DNA of 64,000 nt from Euborellia annulipes (GCA_023213315.1 JAKCPI010000332.1:62001-126000), one strand, 5' to 3'. Shown: positions 21,676-33,009, counted from the stretch's first letter. The notes: generated from the letters alone by a model not told the origin. Made by a program: numbers and translations.

Positions 21676-21823
21676 GAAAAACATATAACCAAATATTTAT
21701 TAATTTAAATAAGCCAAAAATGTAGGTACCGCCGGGAGTCGCACCACGGATCTGTCGACTCCCGGCGGTACCTACATTTTTCGCTTATTTAAATTAATAA
21801 ATATTTGGTTATATGTTTTTAAT
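21676..21823. repeat. Near-perfect palindrome, arms about 65 bp, tRNA-like core
   Basis: Arms aaccaaatatttattaattt... / ...aaattaataaatatttggtt. The core carries gccgggagtcgcaccacgga, similar to the T-arm end of the tRNA-like SINE at 25430-25510. Confidence 0.85.
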
Positions 21824-21911
21824 AATTACTTCATGGACCAACACATGATAGATATAATTCATTATATAAGAATTTTTCAACAATGTATAAAATTCACTAT
21901 GACACTTTCGC

Positions 21912-21954
21912 CAGCTCTGAGAATGGTTCAAACACGGAACCGAAACGTCAGCTG
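21912..21954 (+). ncRNA. Hammerhead-like motif, core partly changed
   Basis: AGCT, CTGAGAA, T, GGTTC...GAACC, GAAACGTC, AGCT. Stems I (4 bp) and II (5 bp) pair. The core has A where G8 is expected, so probably inactive. Confidence 0.4.
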
Positions 21955-22024
21955 TGTGAATTAATCGAATAAAGAAATAACCTTAGCTGCATTTCTCATT
22001 TTTCCCTCTTATTAATACATATAT

Positions 22025-22135
22025 GTCGACACAAAAAATCTGGTATGACAAGCACAGAACACAACTTTCTCTTGCCGAATGGTAAGAGAAAGTTGTGTGC
22101 TGTGCGACCAGCCAAACCAGATTTTTTGTATGTGA
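22025..22135 (+). repeat. Terminal hairpin of the hairpin-ended repeat
   Basis: aatctggtatgacaagcaca ... gcgaccagccaaaccagatt. Only the 3' end survives. Confidence 0.75.
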
Positions 22136-22139
22136 TTAT

Positions 22140-23045
22140 AGCCTTTATACAGTATTTTAGTATAAAATAATTCTGCATTTTTATTTCATGATTCAATTAT
22201 ATCTTCGATTGCTGGCTTGACAAGCTCTGCCCCAGCTTCACATTCTCCAGACTTCAATCCTTATGAATGCAATTAAATCTCTCAATATTGGATGGATTTT
22301 TTTTTTTTTTTGAATCCCCGCCTGTGACGTTATATTTAAATCCGACGAATAGAGCTGAAATTTCTCTGTGGTCCAAAACAAACAACTATAAAAAGATTTA
22401 TCTGAAAAGGCAGCTATTTTTGCTCCTAGAGAGGAGTGATATAAATTTTTATCGTCCTCTCTCGTCGTCAAATTATGTTTGTCTTAAACTTTGATTTGTT
22501 CCTTTTTTTTTTTTTTTAAGAGAGAGAGAAGCACTCAACCGAAACTACCAATTTCATTTCCGTTATCAGCTGTTTGGGAATTTTGAATGCGGAAATTTGT
22601 TTCGTGGCCACCCGAATAGGACGTTTCGGTCGTCATCAAGCTAATCTCTAATTTTTTTTTTTCTCATGGGTCGTCGACAAATTCGGAGGGATAATCCTTG
22701 GTGTGGGCCCGCTCATTAAAAAGATTTATCGCATCTGACACTGTTTGTTTGGACAGACGAACTATCTCAACCTGACGTTTCTTTTCTTTTTTTTTATTTT
22801 TTAAGTGTAAAGAAATAATAGTAGCCCGTTTGTTTTAAAGACTTAACGTGATGTATAAATAAAATAAAAATAGAGGACAAATAAATTAAAACAATTCCAC
22901 TCAATAATCGGCATATTTAAATGTTTTTTTACTAAAATAGTTACTCATTGTACGATTAAAAAATCAGAAAATTCTCTGATATGGCTGATCAAAATCAGAG
23001 CTTTATAATTTCTGCTATTATTAATATCAGGAATTTAAAAAGTGG
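22140..23045. other. No recognisable gene
   Basis: AT-rich. A lone gacgtttcggtcgtcatcaa near 22620 is a hammerhead-like end without a clear partner. Confidence 0.5.
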
Positions 23046-23049
23046 TAGA

Positions 23050-23699
23050 ATCTATATATATAATTCGCTAATGTCCGTCTGTCTGTCAGTCTTTATTTAG
23101 GCATCGTTGGAATTTTAAAATGAAATTTTATATGCATAAAGAGAACCTTCATGGGATTACAGCAAAATTATTTTCATCCCGAAATTCCTATAACTTTTTG
23201 AGTTATTAATTCTTAAAATTACGATTTCTCCAATAGGAAATGTATAGAGAAATATTTATGTATTCTTTTCATTTGTGTATTCCATGAATGTAAACAAATC
23301 CTCAAGCAGGCACTGAATTGGAATGAAATAATAATAATTTTCTATTCGCCCTCGGGGCTTGGTGTAGAGGTTAGCGTGCTAACCTCGTATACCAAAAGTC
23401 GCGGGTTCGGACCCCAGGCAGTCCGATGATTTTATTTAAGCCAATTGGATACCAAATGGCTTAAATAAGAATGCCTGGACCTCATATATATATATATATA
23501 TATATATAAATACATTAATAACGGTTATCGTCAAAGTCTTAAATGGCCCAAGTTGCCTGTGTGTATGAGTGTGTGAATGAGAAAAAAGTGTGAATGTTAA
23601 AAAAAAAAAATTTCTATTCATAATTATGAAGAAAAGGCGAGGGTCCGCCGCAGAAGGGGGCTCCAGGGGGGTGATGCCCCCCGGCTAAGCCCGGCTAGT
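23050..23699 (+). mobile_element. Helitron-like composite carrying SINE-A
   Basis: Begins A|TCTATATATATAATTCGC, continues with GTCCGTCTGTC sequence, then at 23346 the SINE-A head (gccctcggggcttggtgtag) through its tail to about 23610, then a GC-rich end (gtccgccgcagaagggggct) finishing CTAG|T at 23699. The same repeat-to-SINE junction occurs at 39866 and, reversed, near 27010. Confidence 0.7.
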
Positions 23700-23754
23700 A
23701 CAAATACAATTTTTAAGTTTTAATTTTTAAAATTTTATATTAAAATTAATTACC

Positions 23755-25370
23755 TTCTTTACCCCCCCCCCCCCCCTTTGTATCCGCCATTGGTATGACT
23801 AGAAGTTGCTTCTGAGATGCTTTTTTTTTATCAAAATTTATGCTTATTTTATTCTAGATTTGTATGGTTTTTTAAGCACTTTTTTGTCCGGTCTTTACTT
23901 ATTAGTTTACATTTTGTAAGAATAAAATTTCCTTTCATTTATGCCCATTTGGACCAAAACATCTTAGATTTTAAGCTCGCCTTGAATTTTCCATAACCTG
24001 ACATTTTATCTATTCAACTATTTATATATAGAATATACCTAGTATATTTTTTTTGAAATAAATATATCTTATTGTTATTATTTATGCGATGAAGGCACAA
24101 ATAGGGGATTTTAAGAACCGATTTCCTGATTTCAAATTCAATTGTAAGATATAAGACGAGCTTAAGATCTAAGATGTATTGGTGCAAACGAGCTTTAGCC
24201 ACTGTTCCTATTCATTTCAATTGAATGATTGCCAATTATAACTATAAAATTTGTTGATTTATTATAATAAATGCATAATGGTTTACATTTGAAACCAAAA
24301 GGGTAGAAGAAAATAGTATTTGATTTTTTGGTCTGACAACGCAACGCATTCATCCTCTCTTTCTACTCTATTTAATATTATACTGTATATAAACCTATTT
24401 TTGTATCGAATCCTATGACGTCATATTATATGTTCAAAGAGGTTGTTGTTGGCAATGTAATTTGTTTTCCTTCCGGCTTCTCAGGTTTTCTTTTATATTT
24501 ATTTATTTATTTTCAATTCCAAAATTAATTTTATCATTAGTGTAGAGGTAAAAAAAAAAAAAACAACGGATATTTCATTTTAAAATTCACCGAATCGAAG
24601 GACACACATGGATGGAGCAAGGCGATATAGCAACGAAAAACAAAAATGTATTTTTTTTCCTCTTTTTTGACTCATTTTATAAAACCTTCCGAATCTTCTC
24701 AATTAGGACTCTTTTCGATTAAACTCCTTATCAACTTTTTCTGGTCCTTATCACAGAAGTAGAAGTATCGCTTCATGCTTTAAAGGACCTTATATTGGTC
24801 CAGATCTGTCTATATAATAAGAAAATAAGAACTTTTTAACAATCAAATGACGTCATTTTCATTAAAAATCCTCTTTTACATCATTTATTTTAATTTTCTG
24901 ACTAAAACTATTGAATTTTCTTTTTTTGTGCCCTCGACTGTTTCATTTTCTATCATTTTTCATTCATATTTTTATCTACTTTTCTCTCAAATTTCTCAAA
25001 AAGGGAGATTTATCCAAATTTTTCATTTGTTTACCAATCAATTGTTTGTTTATCCTAATGTCATTAGGATCACTAATAATATATATCAAAACAAAGGTGG
25101 GCATTTTTTTTCCTTAAATATGGAGAAATAACCTCTTTTATCCTCTCATTTTTTTGACAGATTACACTTTTGACATTTAGGCTCCCCACGAGTTACTTCA
25201 TCATCATAACATATATTCTTTGATGAAATATTATGATTATTCTCTTTGTTGTTGTATTTTTTTTTTATTAAGACTTTTTTTTAAACATTTTTTCCATATA
25301 TTGAATATTAAATTTATAAATAAGAAATTATATATAATATTTAAGATATTATATACATCGCGTAGGTAAG
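23755..25370. other. No recognisable gene; poly-C run and AT-rich sequence
   Basis: A C-run at 23762-23776, then AT-rich sequence. Open frames near 24850-25130 have low-complexity hydrophobic composition typical of T-rich DNA. Confidence 0.5.
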
Positions 25371-25429
25371 CCGCGAAACGGAGATTTATATAATTAGATA
25401 TTACTTCATGTACCCGAAAAAAGATATAA

Positions 25430-25510
25430 GGGTGTGCCGCTGGGAGTTGAACCACAGATCCACCGATTTGCGCTCAGTGTGCCCTTACCACTAGACCACA
25501 GCACGGCATT
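25430..25510 (-). mobile_element. tRNA-like SINE head (family E)
   Basis: On the minus strand the A-box region tggtctagtggtaagg and B-box ggttcaactcc lie within a 7-bp acceptor-like pairing GTGCTGT/GCGGCAC (two wobbles). The T-stem has one mismatch, so a SINE or pseudo-tRNA rather than a functional tRNA. Confidence 0.6.
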
Positions 25511-25571
25511 CGGGTATATGAACTGGCGAACGGGAGTCTAATAGGTTTATTGAACGAAAACGTTTATTCAT

Positions 25572-25640
25572 AAAAGAAGACGTTAAGTCAATAAGGAAGA
25601 CGTTAAGTCATAAAGGAAGACGTTAAGTCACAAAAAATAC
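25572..25640 (+). repeat. Three tandem gaagacgttaagtca units
   Basis: agaagacgttaagtca, ggaagacgttaagtca and ggaagacgttaagtca, spaced about 21 bp. Confidence 0.85.
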
Positions 25641-25683
25641 GGGGGCCTGGGGGCCCAGTAGAGGTCTGGGGGGCAAAGCCCTC

Positions 25684-25772
25684 CAGCTAGCTTACAAGAG
25701 CGAGCGAAGCGAACTAGCGACTAGCTTACAATCGCTTCGCTTCGCTCGCTCTTGTAAGCTAGTCGCCTCGGA
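25684..25772. repeat. GC-rich palindrome (agcgagcgaagcg)
   Basis: agcttacaagagcgagcgaa pairs with ttcgctcgctcttgtaagct across about 30 bp. The ccctccagctag just before resembles Helitron-like 3' ends. Confidence 0.75.
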
Positions 25773-26142
25773 ATAATTTTTAGAAGTTCAGTCAGCGATT
25801 GGATTTTTCACTGCTTACCGACCCCAAACCTTGGGATTACAAAAGCACACGGAGAAAGAAGATAAAACTTTGTTACATGATGATTGGTGTTTTTTTTTTT
25901 CTTTATTATTATTTTAATAGACAAAGACAAATTGCTGTTGCGGTTTATTAAACGCTCACTATATAATGCATAATGTACACAGAAAGAAAAAGATCGATTG
26001 GGTGAAAGGGAAGAGGAAGTGAGTCTCCAGAAAAGAGACACCAGGCTCCAGGCTTGGCCAATCAAGCTGCACGATGAGAGTCTGAGAGCGAGCTTCTCTA
26101 TTCCACCTTGCATTGCTTTGGCTTATAAACAGCACATAAATA

Positions 26143-26204
26143 AAATAAAATACCCCTTAAAGATATGCAACCGAAATGAGGGCTGTATGTTTGGTTGCAT
26201 ATCA
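26143..26204. repeat. 11-bp inverted repeat GATATGCAACC in repeat-poor DNA
   Basis: GATATGCAACC pairs with GGTTGCATATC about 30 bp later. The surrounding 25950-26230 lacks recognised TEs and has CCAAT-like sites, so it may be a regulatory patch. Confidence 0.35.
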
Positions 26205-26254
26205 GGAACGTTGCAGGCAAGTCACTAGAAAATTAATCTTTTTTTTTTTTTTTT

Positions 26255-26335
26255 GCTACCAATCATTTGAAAGAGATAGGGATGGGGTCTAAATGGCCTT
26301 AGATGCCGAAAAAGGCCTTAAACAAATTAAAAAAA
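26255..26335 (+). repeat. SINE-C, 3' fragment
   Basis: gggatggggtctaaatggcc, tgccgaaaaaggcc, then an A-rich end. The tail hairpin at 26286-26317 pairs GGTCT with AGGCC. Confidence 0.75.
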
Positions 26336-26414
26336 ACATCTTTTTTATTATTTATTCAAGGGATGATGAATAGGCCAGCCAACACACAAAAAAAAAAATA
26401 ATAATAATTTTTTC

Positions 26415-26460
26415 TGTCGACGTTTCGAAAGCTCATCATCAACAAACATTATTTATTTAT
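26415..26460 (-). ncRNA. Hammerhead-like end, degraded
   Basis: The minus strand reads TTGATGATGAGCTTTCGAAACGTCGAC. The first core C is T and stem II is 2 bp. Confidence 0.3.
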
Positions 26461-26804
26461 ATATTAAAAAGATTTACATAGACAATATTGCATCAGAGTA
26501 TAATTACAGATAGAAAAGTCATAAGCTTAGATTGATATAGCTTGTCATATACAAATACATAAATAAATACTGATGATACATTAAAACAATATGAATATAT
26601 TTTTGTATTATTTGTTTAAGGACTTTTTCGGCATTGGAATCCAATCCAATTGGAATGAATTTTTTAGCCTGGTACGGAATCCAAACCCTTTTGGTGCCAG
26701 AAGAACCTATGAGCCATAGGTCATGGTCAAAAAGAAAAAGAAAAAAAAAATTTGGTTAATTTTTACTATAAAGTTTGCTCCCACCAGAGAGCGCTGGCTT
26801 ATAC

Positions 26805-27318
26805 TTCACTCAGTCTTTTCGGCAACTCAAGTCATTTAAGACTTTATACGATAACCGTTGTTATTTATAATATCTATTGAAGGTCCAGGCATTTCTATTT
26901 AAGCCATTTGGTATTCAAATGGCTTAAAGAAAATCATCGGACCGCCTGGGGTCCGAACCCGCAACGTTCGGTATAGAAGGTAGACACGCTACCAACTACT
27001 CCAAGCCCCGTGGGCAAAAGAAAATTATTGTTATTATTATTCCATTCCAATTCCAATTCAGTGCCTGCTTGAGGATTTGTTTACATTCATGGAATACACA
27101 AATTAAAAGAATACATAAATATTTCTCTATACATTTCCTATGGGAGAAATCGTAACTTTAAGAATTAATAACTCAAAAAGTTAGAGAAATTTCGGGATGA
27201 AAATAATTTTCCTGTAATCCCGAGAAGGTCCTCTTTAAGCATATAAAATTTCATTTCAAAATTCCAACGGGAAGTTTCCTAAATAGAGCGTGACAGACAG
27301 ACGGACATTAGCGAATTA
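26805..27318 (-). mobile_element. Helitron-like/SINE-A composite, inverted
   Basis: The tail of SINE-A is at 26813, its head (reverse of gcccacggggcttggagtag) at about 27000. The GTCCGTC repeat then runs to tatatatagaat at 27318. The junction matches the copies at 23346 and 39866. The GC-rich 3' end is missing. Confidence 0.7.
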
Positions 27319-28144
27319 TATATATAGAATAGATGTAGCGATAAATAATAGATATGAAATTTTGTATCTCCTTCATTAAATGAAGCATAAATTAATTTCG
27401 AAACATTTATTAAACAAATAATAATTAGAAAAATACATATTTTAATCTATTTATATATAATTCGCAAATTTGTCCGTCTGTATAAGAGACTTTACAAATT
27501 GTTTTAAATATACACCGATCTAAAGAGTATTCGTTTATTTGCCGGAATTATATTATTTCAGAAAGTAAAGGCCTACATAACTACAGTCACGCAAGCCATC
27601 TTGTAATATTGAGCAGGCTCAATATCATCTCTATTAGTTGGCTTAAATTAATTCCCTTGACTCATCTATTGATAATTTTATTTTTATTTTTTTTATAGTT
27701 TATCGGAAGTTCAAGCCGAACGATGAATTCCGGATTAATTTTTTTTTTTTTAACTTATTCATTTGGAATATGATTAAAAAAAAATACATAAAATGATCTT
27801 TGATGTTTAAATCAATATCAAAAATTATATAATTATTTTTTTATGTTTTCAATAAAGAATTTGATCTTTTCATGAACTTTGTGATAAATTAAAAAAAAAA
27901 TAGCCATTGCAAAAATAAATGAATTCACAAAAAAAAAAAAAAAAAAAAAACTCTTGGTTTGTTCGTTTTTCTATCTCTTTGAAAAAGCACCGAGGGGACC
28001 GAGAGTTGTTCATTTAATAGGCATATTATTTTGAGAGATATTTGAGATTTAATTTTTCTTGACGTTTCGATCTCGGTTCAGCATTTTCTTTCTGACCGGG
28101 GAATTTTTTTCTTATTATTACGTTGAAACAATTCATAATGTCTT

Positions 28145-28740
28145 TATTACTTTCTCTTACCCTATATATGAAATATATAGAGAGATGTCTGTCTGAGAAC
28201 AAATTCATTTGGTATCAAATGGCTTAAATAAAATCATCGAACTGCCTGAGGTCTCAGTGCTTTAGTTCCAAACTTGACCACGCAATGATTCATAGATAGC
28301 GCTGAGCTACTTGCTTCCACTCAAGGACTAAAAGACCTACGAGATTCAAATTTTATATTTAAGTTAGGCACCCTCCCAAGGGGTGAAAATAAGCTTTTGA
28401 ACAAAATCGGCTAAAAAGTACTAGTACTTTACTGATGTACTTTTTAAGTTTTTTTCCGATTTTCTCAAAATTCGCTCCAACGATTTTGTTTAAAATTCAA
28501 AAATGAACTATTTTTTAGATTCTCTTTAAAAAGTATACCAGTGAAATTTTTCGTGGAAATTGATTGAAGTACACTTTACTGATGTGGAAGCATTCGTAGC
28601 TCAGCGCCATCTCGGGGTCAAATTTGGGACTAAAGGGCTAAGAGCAGCTAAATATATCTCAACACAAAAAATCCGGTGTGACCGTGCACAACTTTCTCTT
28701 ACCGTGCTGTGCGCAAGTCACACCAGATTTTTTTTTATTT
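28145..28740 (+). repeat. Hairpin-ended repeat with SINE-A fragment
   Basis: 5' end (actttctcttaccctatata) at 28146; a reversed SINE-A piece at 28197-28255; body from 28340 (agtactagtactttactgat); shortened terminal hairpin to 28732. Inverted pieces ctttagttccaaacttgacc and ggtcaaatttgggactaaag flank the middle. Confidence 0.65.
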
Positions 28741-28984
28741 TATCACCCAAGATAGTAAGAGAGCACTAGTAAACGCGTGTTTCAATTAGAGAGTTGTAAT
28801 CAAGAACCCGATCTTTAAAAAAAAAATCAGAGCAAGTAGTAATAGAGAAACGATTTATTTGAACGCCACTTGCAACTTTATCCTTATCAATACTTGGATA
28901 CTACACACAGCCTTTTTAAAAACGTTGAAAAAGTAACATTTTTATATGTATATTGTCTTGAAATTTGTCACTAAAAATGTCTAT

Positions 28985-29420
28985 ATAAAAAAATCATTGT
29001 GTGGTTTTATGAAACCACGATGCAAGTGAAACTTTTTTTCGGATCATAGGCGTTTAACTGAAAATTTTCAGAAAATTATTCAATTTTAAGGGTATTAAAA
29101 TCACGATTTTAATCTCAACTTAATAATTGGAAAATGGGAAATCAATAGAGGCATGTTAAAAACTGAGAACAATATTTATTTAGCAATTGCAGATTTGAAT
29201 TATTTTAAAAATTATATTTTATCAATTTAAAAAATGAATAATTAAATCTCACAATTATTTTTTATAATTCGTCATATATATTAAATTTCAACTTTCATAT
29301 TTTTGTCGTCACGGTTTGTGACGGCACGGCCTTTGACGTCACTGCTTGTATCGCTACACGCTGATAGAAGAGTGAAAAAATTTGAGGCCATCAAATTAAA
29401 GTTTCACTTTAAAAAATGTT
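28985..29420 (+). repeat. TGACGTCA-bearing repeat, full copy
   Basis: From cattgtgtggttttatgaaa to caaattaaagtttcacttta. Near the right end gtcgtcacggtttgtgacgg, tttgacgtcac and cgctgatagaag. Copies at 29985-30395, 57905-58315 and, inverted, 14281-14997. Confidence 0.85.
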
Positions 29421-29655
29421 TTGTTGTTGTTATTTATACCCAAACATATTAAACTTATAATTAAACACTCTAAAATAAATATGAAAAGAGAGATGAATTT
29501 TTAAAAACTAAACAAAGAAGTTGACAAAGCGGCAGTTTTTTTTTTTTTTAATAAGATAATGGAGAGAGAAAAAAAAAAGAAAATTGTCAAACAAGAGAGC
29601 TAATTAAGAAAAAGAGGGAGATGTAAAAAGGGATCATCTAAAGAGAGACACTCAC

Positions 29656-29872
29656 CGAGTGTGTTGGGTAGCTGTGCTCGAAGCTCCCCGCCAGGGGGTC
29701 CTGTATTGGCGGCAGCTGCAGCTGCTGCAACCGCCGGAGGTCGTGGAAAAGCGGCTGCTGCCGCCCCTAAAGGATAACGCCAGAGGAGATCACTGGCGGA
29801 AAAGGGAAGCGACAGAGGCAGGCGGTCCATCGTCGCCCCGGGCGGATTCAGCGACAGGTGAACCAATTTCAT
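29656..29872 (-). CDS. aop: aop exon with start codon: N-terminus of ETS repressor Yan
   Basis: Codes residues 1-72 plus the first base of codon 73. The ATG at 29872-29870 opens MKLVHLSLNPPGATMDRLPL, followed by SASDLLWRYPL, two alanine-rich stretches and GGELRAQLPNTL. The LSLN, DLLWR and EL..QLP pieces match the order at the N-terminus of fly Yan. The exon begins at 29884 after a tgcag acceptor, so 12 bases precede the ATG in this exon. These stay open in frame (GWSV), so an N-terminal extension from an unseen upstream exon cannot be excluded; a second Met is at residue 15. The donor is g|gtgagt after 29656, phase 1. A further 5' exon must lie to the right. The region is GC-rich compared with the flanking introns. 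Confidence 0.9.
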
Positions 29873-29984
29873 GACACTCCACCCCTGCAATCAGACAAAA
29901 AGAAGAAATGAAGAAATTTATTAAAAGGAGTTCATATGGAGATAATCCGGAAGCTTTATAAGGTGGAGAAAAAAAAAACATGAA

Positions 29985-30395
29985 ACCACGATGCAAGTGA
30001 AACTTTTTTTTTGGTTCGTAGGTGTTTAACTGAAAATTATTCAATTAAAGGTATTAAAATCGAGTTTTTAATCTTAACTTAATAATTGGAAAATGGGAAA
30101 TCAATAGAAGAATGTTAAAAACTGAGAACAATATTTATTTAGTATTTGAATAATTTTAAATTATTTTAAAAATTATATTTTATCAATTTAAAAATTGAAT
30201 AATTAAATCTCACAATTATTTTTTTATAATTCGTCATATATATTAAATTTCAACTTTCCTATTTTTGTCGTCACGGCTTGTGACGTCATGGCTTGTAGCG
30301 TCACGGCCTTTGACGTCACGGCTTGTAACGCGACATGCTGATAGAAGAGCGGAAGAAATTGAGGTCATCAAATAAAAGTTCCTCTTTAAAAATTT
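29985..30395 (+). repeat. TGACGTCA-bearing repeat, second copy
   Basis: Starts at aaaccacgatgcaagtgaaa. At 30265-30330 four cacggctt-spaced units include tgtgacgtcatgg and tttgacgtcacgg. It lies about 110 bp upstream of the first recognised coding exon. Confidence 0.85.
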
Positions 30396-30399
30396 GAAA

Positions 30400-31190
30400 T
30401 AAATGTTTCTCGATTGGGATTGGGAAGCGAGCCCGGGACTTCAGGATCATTTGAGATAAAGAAAATTTGCTAGATATGTTTTTGTTTGATTGGGCATATC
30501 GCACTCCCTGGACTCAAACATCAACTGCTCTCTCAAATTGACTAGCTAAGACACTGTCTATATGGTTAAAATCCCACATCCAAGCTCGTATTTCAAATAG
30601 GCCTTTAATATACAATTCTAGCCTGATGATGATTCCAAAAAAGACCGAAAAGTCGCGTTTGGCTCTAATATGAGAGAGCTCCGCTCTTTGTTTGTCTTTT
30701 TTTATCTTCCTACAAAACCAGCAATTTAATAAAATATAAAAAATACGCCACTATATTTTTTTAATTCGTTTTATAGTCTACTTTAAGATTTTAATATTCA
30801 AATAAATTTCAAATTAAAATTTTATTTGAACATTAAGATTAGAGCCAAATTATGCAACAACCTCTCAATTTATGATTTTTATGTGTGAAAAATTATAAAA
30901 TTGTATATTTAAAAAATGTGATTTTTGTTTCGCTATTTCATTTTTGTTGTTGTTGTTGTTGTCGGTTAATTAATATGAATGAGATCATTAGTCTTTGTAT
31001 ATGCAAAATGAAATGTTATATCGTAACATATAGCTCTAGCACTTTGCTAAACATGGCAATTCACATTAATTAGCGATGAAAAGATAATTTTTGTGCTCAA
31101 TTTAACAATGACAATAATCATCGTATTACAATATTAAAAGAGATAAAACTATTAGCGCTGCCAGGCCAGGGTGGGGACTTAGTTTTTTAG
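30400..31190. other. No recognisable gene
   Basis: AT-rich. cctgatgatgattcc with gaccgaaaagtcgcg at 30611-30650 is a degraded hammerhead-like piece. Confidence 0.45.
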
Positions 31191-31206
31191 TCTTCTTGGC
31201 CCCATC

Positions 31207-31312
31207 CATCTGCTTTTTTTTAACACTCACACTATTTTCTCATTCACACTCCATCCACACAGTCTTTTCGGCAACTCAGGCCATTTAAGACTTTAGACAA
31301 TAATCGAATGTT
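31207..31312 (-). repeat. SINE-A tail fragment
   Basis: actcacactattttctcatt and gtcttttcggcaactcaggc; the head is absent. Confidence 0.75.
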
Positions 31313-31395
31313 TAATATATCTTATTTGCTACGTTTTATTGTTGAAATTTTGATTTAATATCCTTTTAATTTGTAAATATTATATATTATTTATA

Positions 31396-32006
31396 GACCT
31401 AAGGCGGAGTCAAACAAAAAAATTGCAAGACATATGCAGCCAAAATTATTTCTTTTATTATCCCGTTCCAGGCTAACGTTTCGGCCACTGGTCTAGGCCA
31501 TCTTCAGAGTTAAAAATGTTTCTATCACATGTTATTATTAAACCTTCTATACGATACAAATACATTATATAAAATAAAAAAATAAATACAATTTACGGAA
31601 ATAGTTATAAAAGATGACCCTTTGCTAAGGGTCAAGGGTTCAACCAAGGGCTTCTTGGTTAGGAAAAAAAATCACGTAAGATATTATTTAACCAAATTTA
31701 TTTGTACGTAACAATCAATATTTAATTGTTGAATGAGAAAATCCAACAATGCCTCATTAAAATAATTTGATTTTATTGAGATTTTTGTAATATAGAGTAC
31801 ATATCCGTAAATTGTATTTATTTTTATATTTTATATAATGTATTTGTATCGTAAAGAAGGTTTAATAATAACATGTGATGAAAATATTTTTAGCTCTGAA
31901 GATGGCCTAGACCAGTGGCCGAAACGTTAGCCTGGAACGGCATAATAAAAGAAATAATTTTGACTGCATATGTCTTGCAATTTTTTTTTTTGACTCCGCC
32001 TTAGAA
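31396..32006. mobile_element. Large inverted-repeat element with hammerhead-like arms
   Basis: Outer ends ctaaggcggagtcaaa and tttgactccgccttag. The arms, about 200 bp each, carry CTGAAGA, T, GGCC, TAGACCAGT, GGCC, GAAACGTT in opposite orientations (31470-31508 minus, 31892-31930 plus). A unique centre of about 200 bp includes taagggtcaagggttcaacc. Confidence 0.75.
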
Positions 32007-32214
32007 ATACTTCCGGTCACAAAGACATACCTCAATATTTATAGACCTACAATATTTTTCGACCAATAATAGAAAAACGTTACAAAAAACAAAACCAGGC
32101 TATTCTACTATAAGAAAAATGTGTATCTATTTTTTCTTTAATTATGCATTCTTTTCGGCACTTAAGACCATTTTGACGTATTGTTGATAAAAAAATGGAA
32201 TTAATAACTTATCG

Positions 32215-32420
32215 AGGCGCCTTGATCTATTGCTCAGAGGTAGAGCATTAGCTTCTTGTGCCAAAGGTCAATGCTTCTTGTGCCAAAGGTCAATGATTTG
32301 CATCCCGTCACAAGCGAGAAATTAATTTCAATTGAATTTCAATTGATAAATAGAGCCAACGTCCAAACGTCCTCAGATGCTGAAACAAATATTCTGGGGG
32401 TCATTCAATGCTGTGGCTCT
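32215..32420 (+). repeat. SINE-C-like copy with internal duplication
   Basis: ctattgctcagaggtagagc, cttcttgtgccaaaggtcaa (twice) and cccgtcacaagcgagaaatt match the family-C layout at 62650. Confidence 0.6.
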
Positions 32421-33009
32421 TCCCCTAGATGAGGACACCACTCTATTATTTATTGACAAAAATAATAAATTAAGTTTACTATTTAAAAAAAAAAAAAGAT
32501 AAGAAATTTTATCAATAAATTTCCCTAGATGTGAATAAATAAAAACCATAAACCCGGATTTCCCTTCTAGCAGAACTTCCTAACTAGATATTTAATTGAA
32601 ATAATATTAAAAAAAAAAAAAAAAAAATTCCGAGTTGAAAAAGAAAAAGGAAGGAAATGCATAACCAAAGGAAAAAGCCTGGCTCTATTCTGGTTTGGTT
32701 GGGAAGACGAAAGAAAAAAAAACTCCTTTTCTTTTGGAATGTCACCATCCACGTTAATTGTACAAAACACACACAACACAAAAATACTTTTAATTAAAAA
32801 TTGTATTCAAAATAATATTGGCAATAAAAAGATTCATACAAGTGAGAAATTCTCAACTTGCTAAATATGTCCGTAAAACATTTCCATATTTTAATTATAT
32901 CAAAAATATCCTTTGAATATCATTGAAAATAAGTATAAGGAAGTTTTTAATGAAAAATTTTGATTTTCGGTATATTTGTAAAAATTATAACGTTTCGGCC
33001 ACTCATTCA

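Larger units (their letters stand above)
9823..29655 (-). other. aop: aop intron 1 (19,833 bp, phase 1)
   Basis: GT at 29655-29654, AG at 9824-9823. It is mostly transposable elements, listed separately. Confidence 0.85.
1..29884 (-). other. aop: aop/yan (ETV6-like) gene, five 5' coding exons; 3' end beyond the window
   Basis: Gene span. Five exons join without a frame error: 217+108+594+250+313 coding bases give exactly 494 codons to the left edge. Introns are 19,833, 5,932, 1,131 and 1,494 bp with GT-AG ends. Known family role: aop/Yan is a nuclear ETS transcriptional repressor that blocks receptor tyrosine kinase/Ras outputs. It polymerises through its Pointed (SAM) domain and is inactivated and exported after MAPK phosphorylation. 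Seen here: the order Pointed domain, Ser/Pro linker, ETS domain and polyQ tail is that of fly Yan. The ETS domain is internal rather than C-terminal, as in the Yan/TEL branch. Both folded domains look intact, so the gene is probably functional. The last exon has no stop before position 1. Confidence 0.95.

Noticed and set aside
23490..23512. TA and GT runs considered as CRISPR- or satellite-like arrays
   Set aside because: Simple microsatellites without spacers; several are parts of repeat families.
25998..26228. 76-codon plus-strand frame in a repeat-poor region
   Set aside because: No conserved motif and no splice-consistent neighbour; composition not clearly coding.
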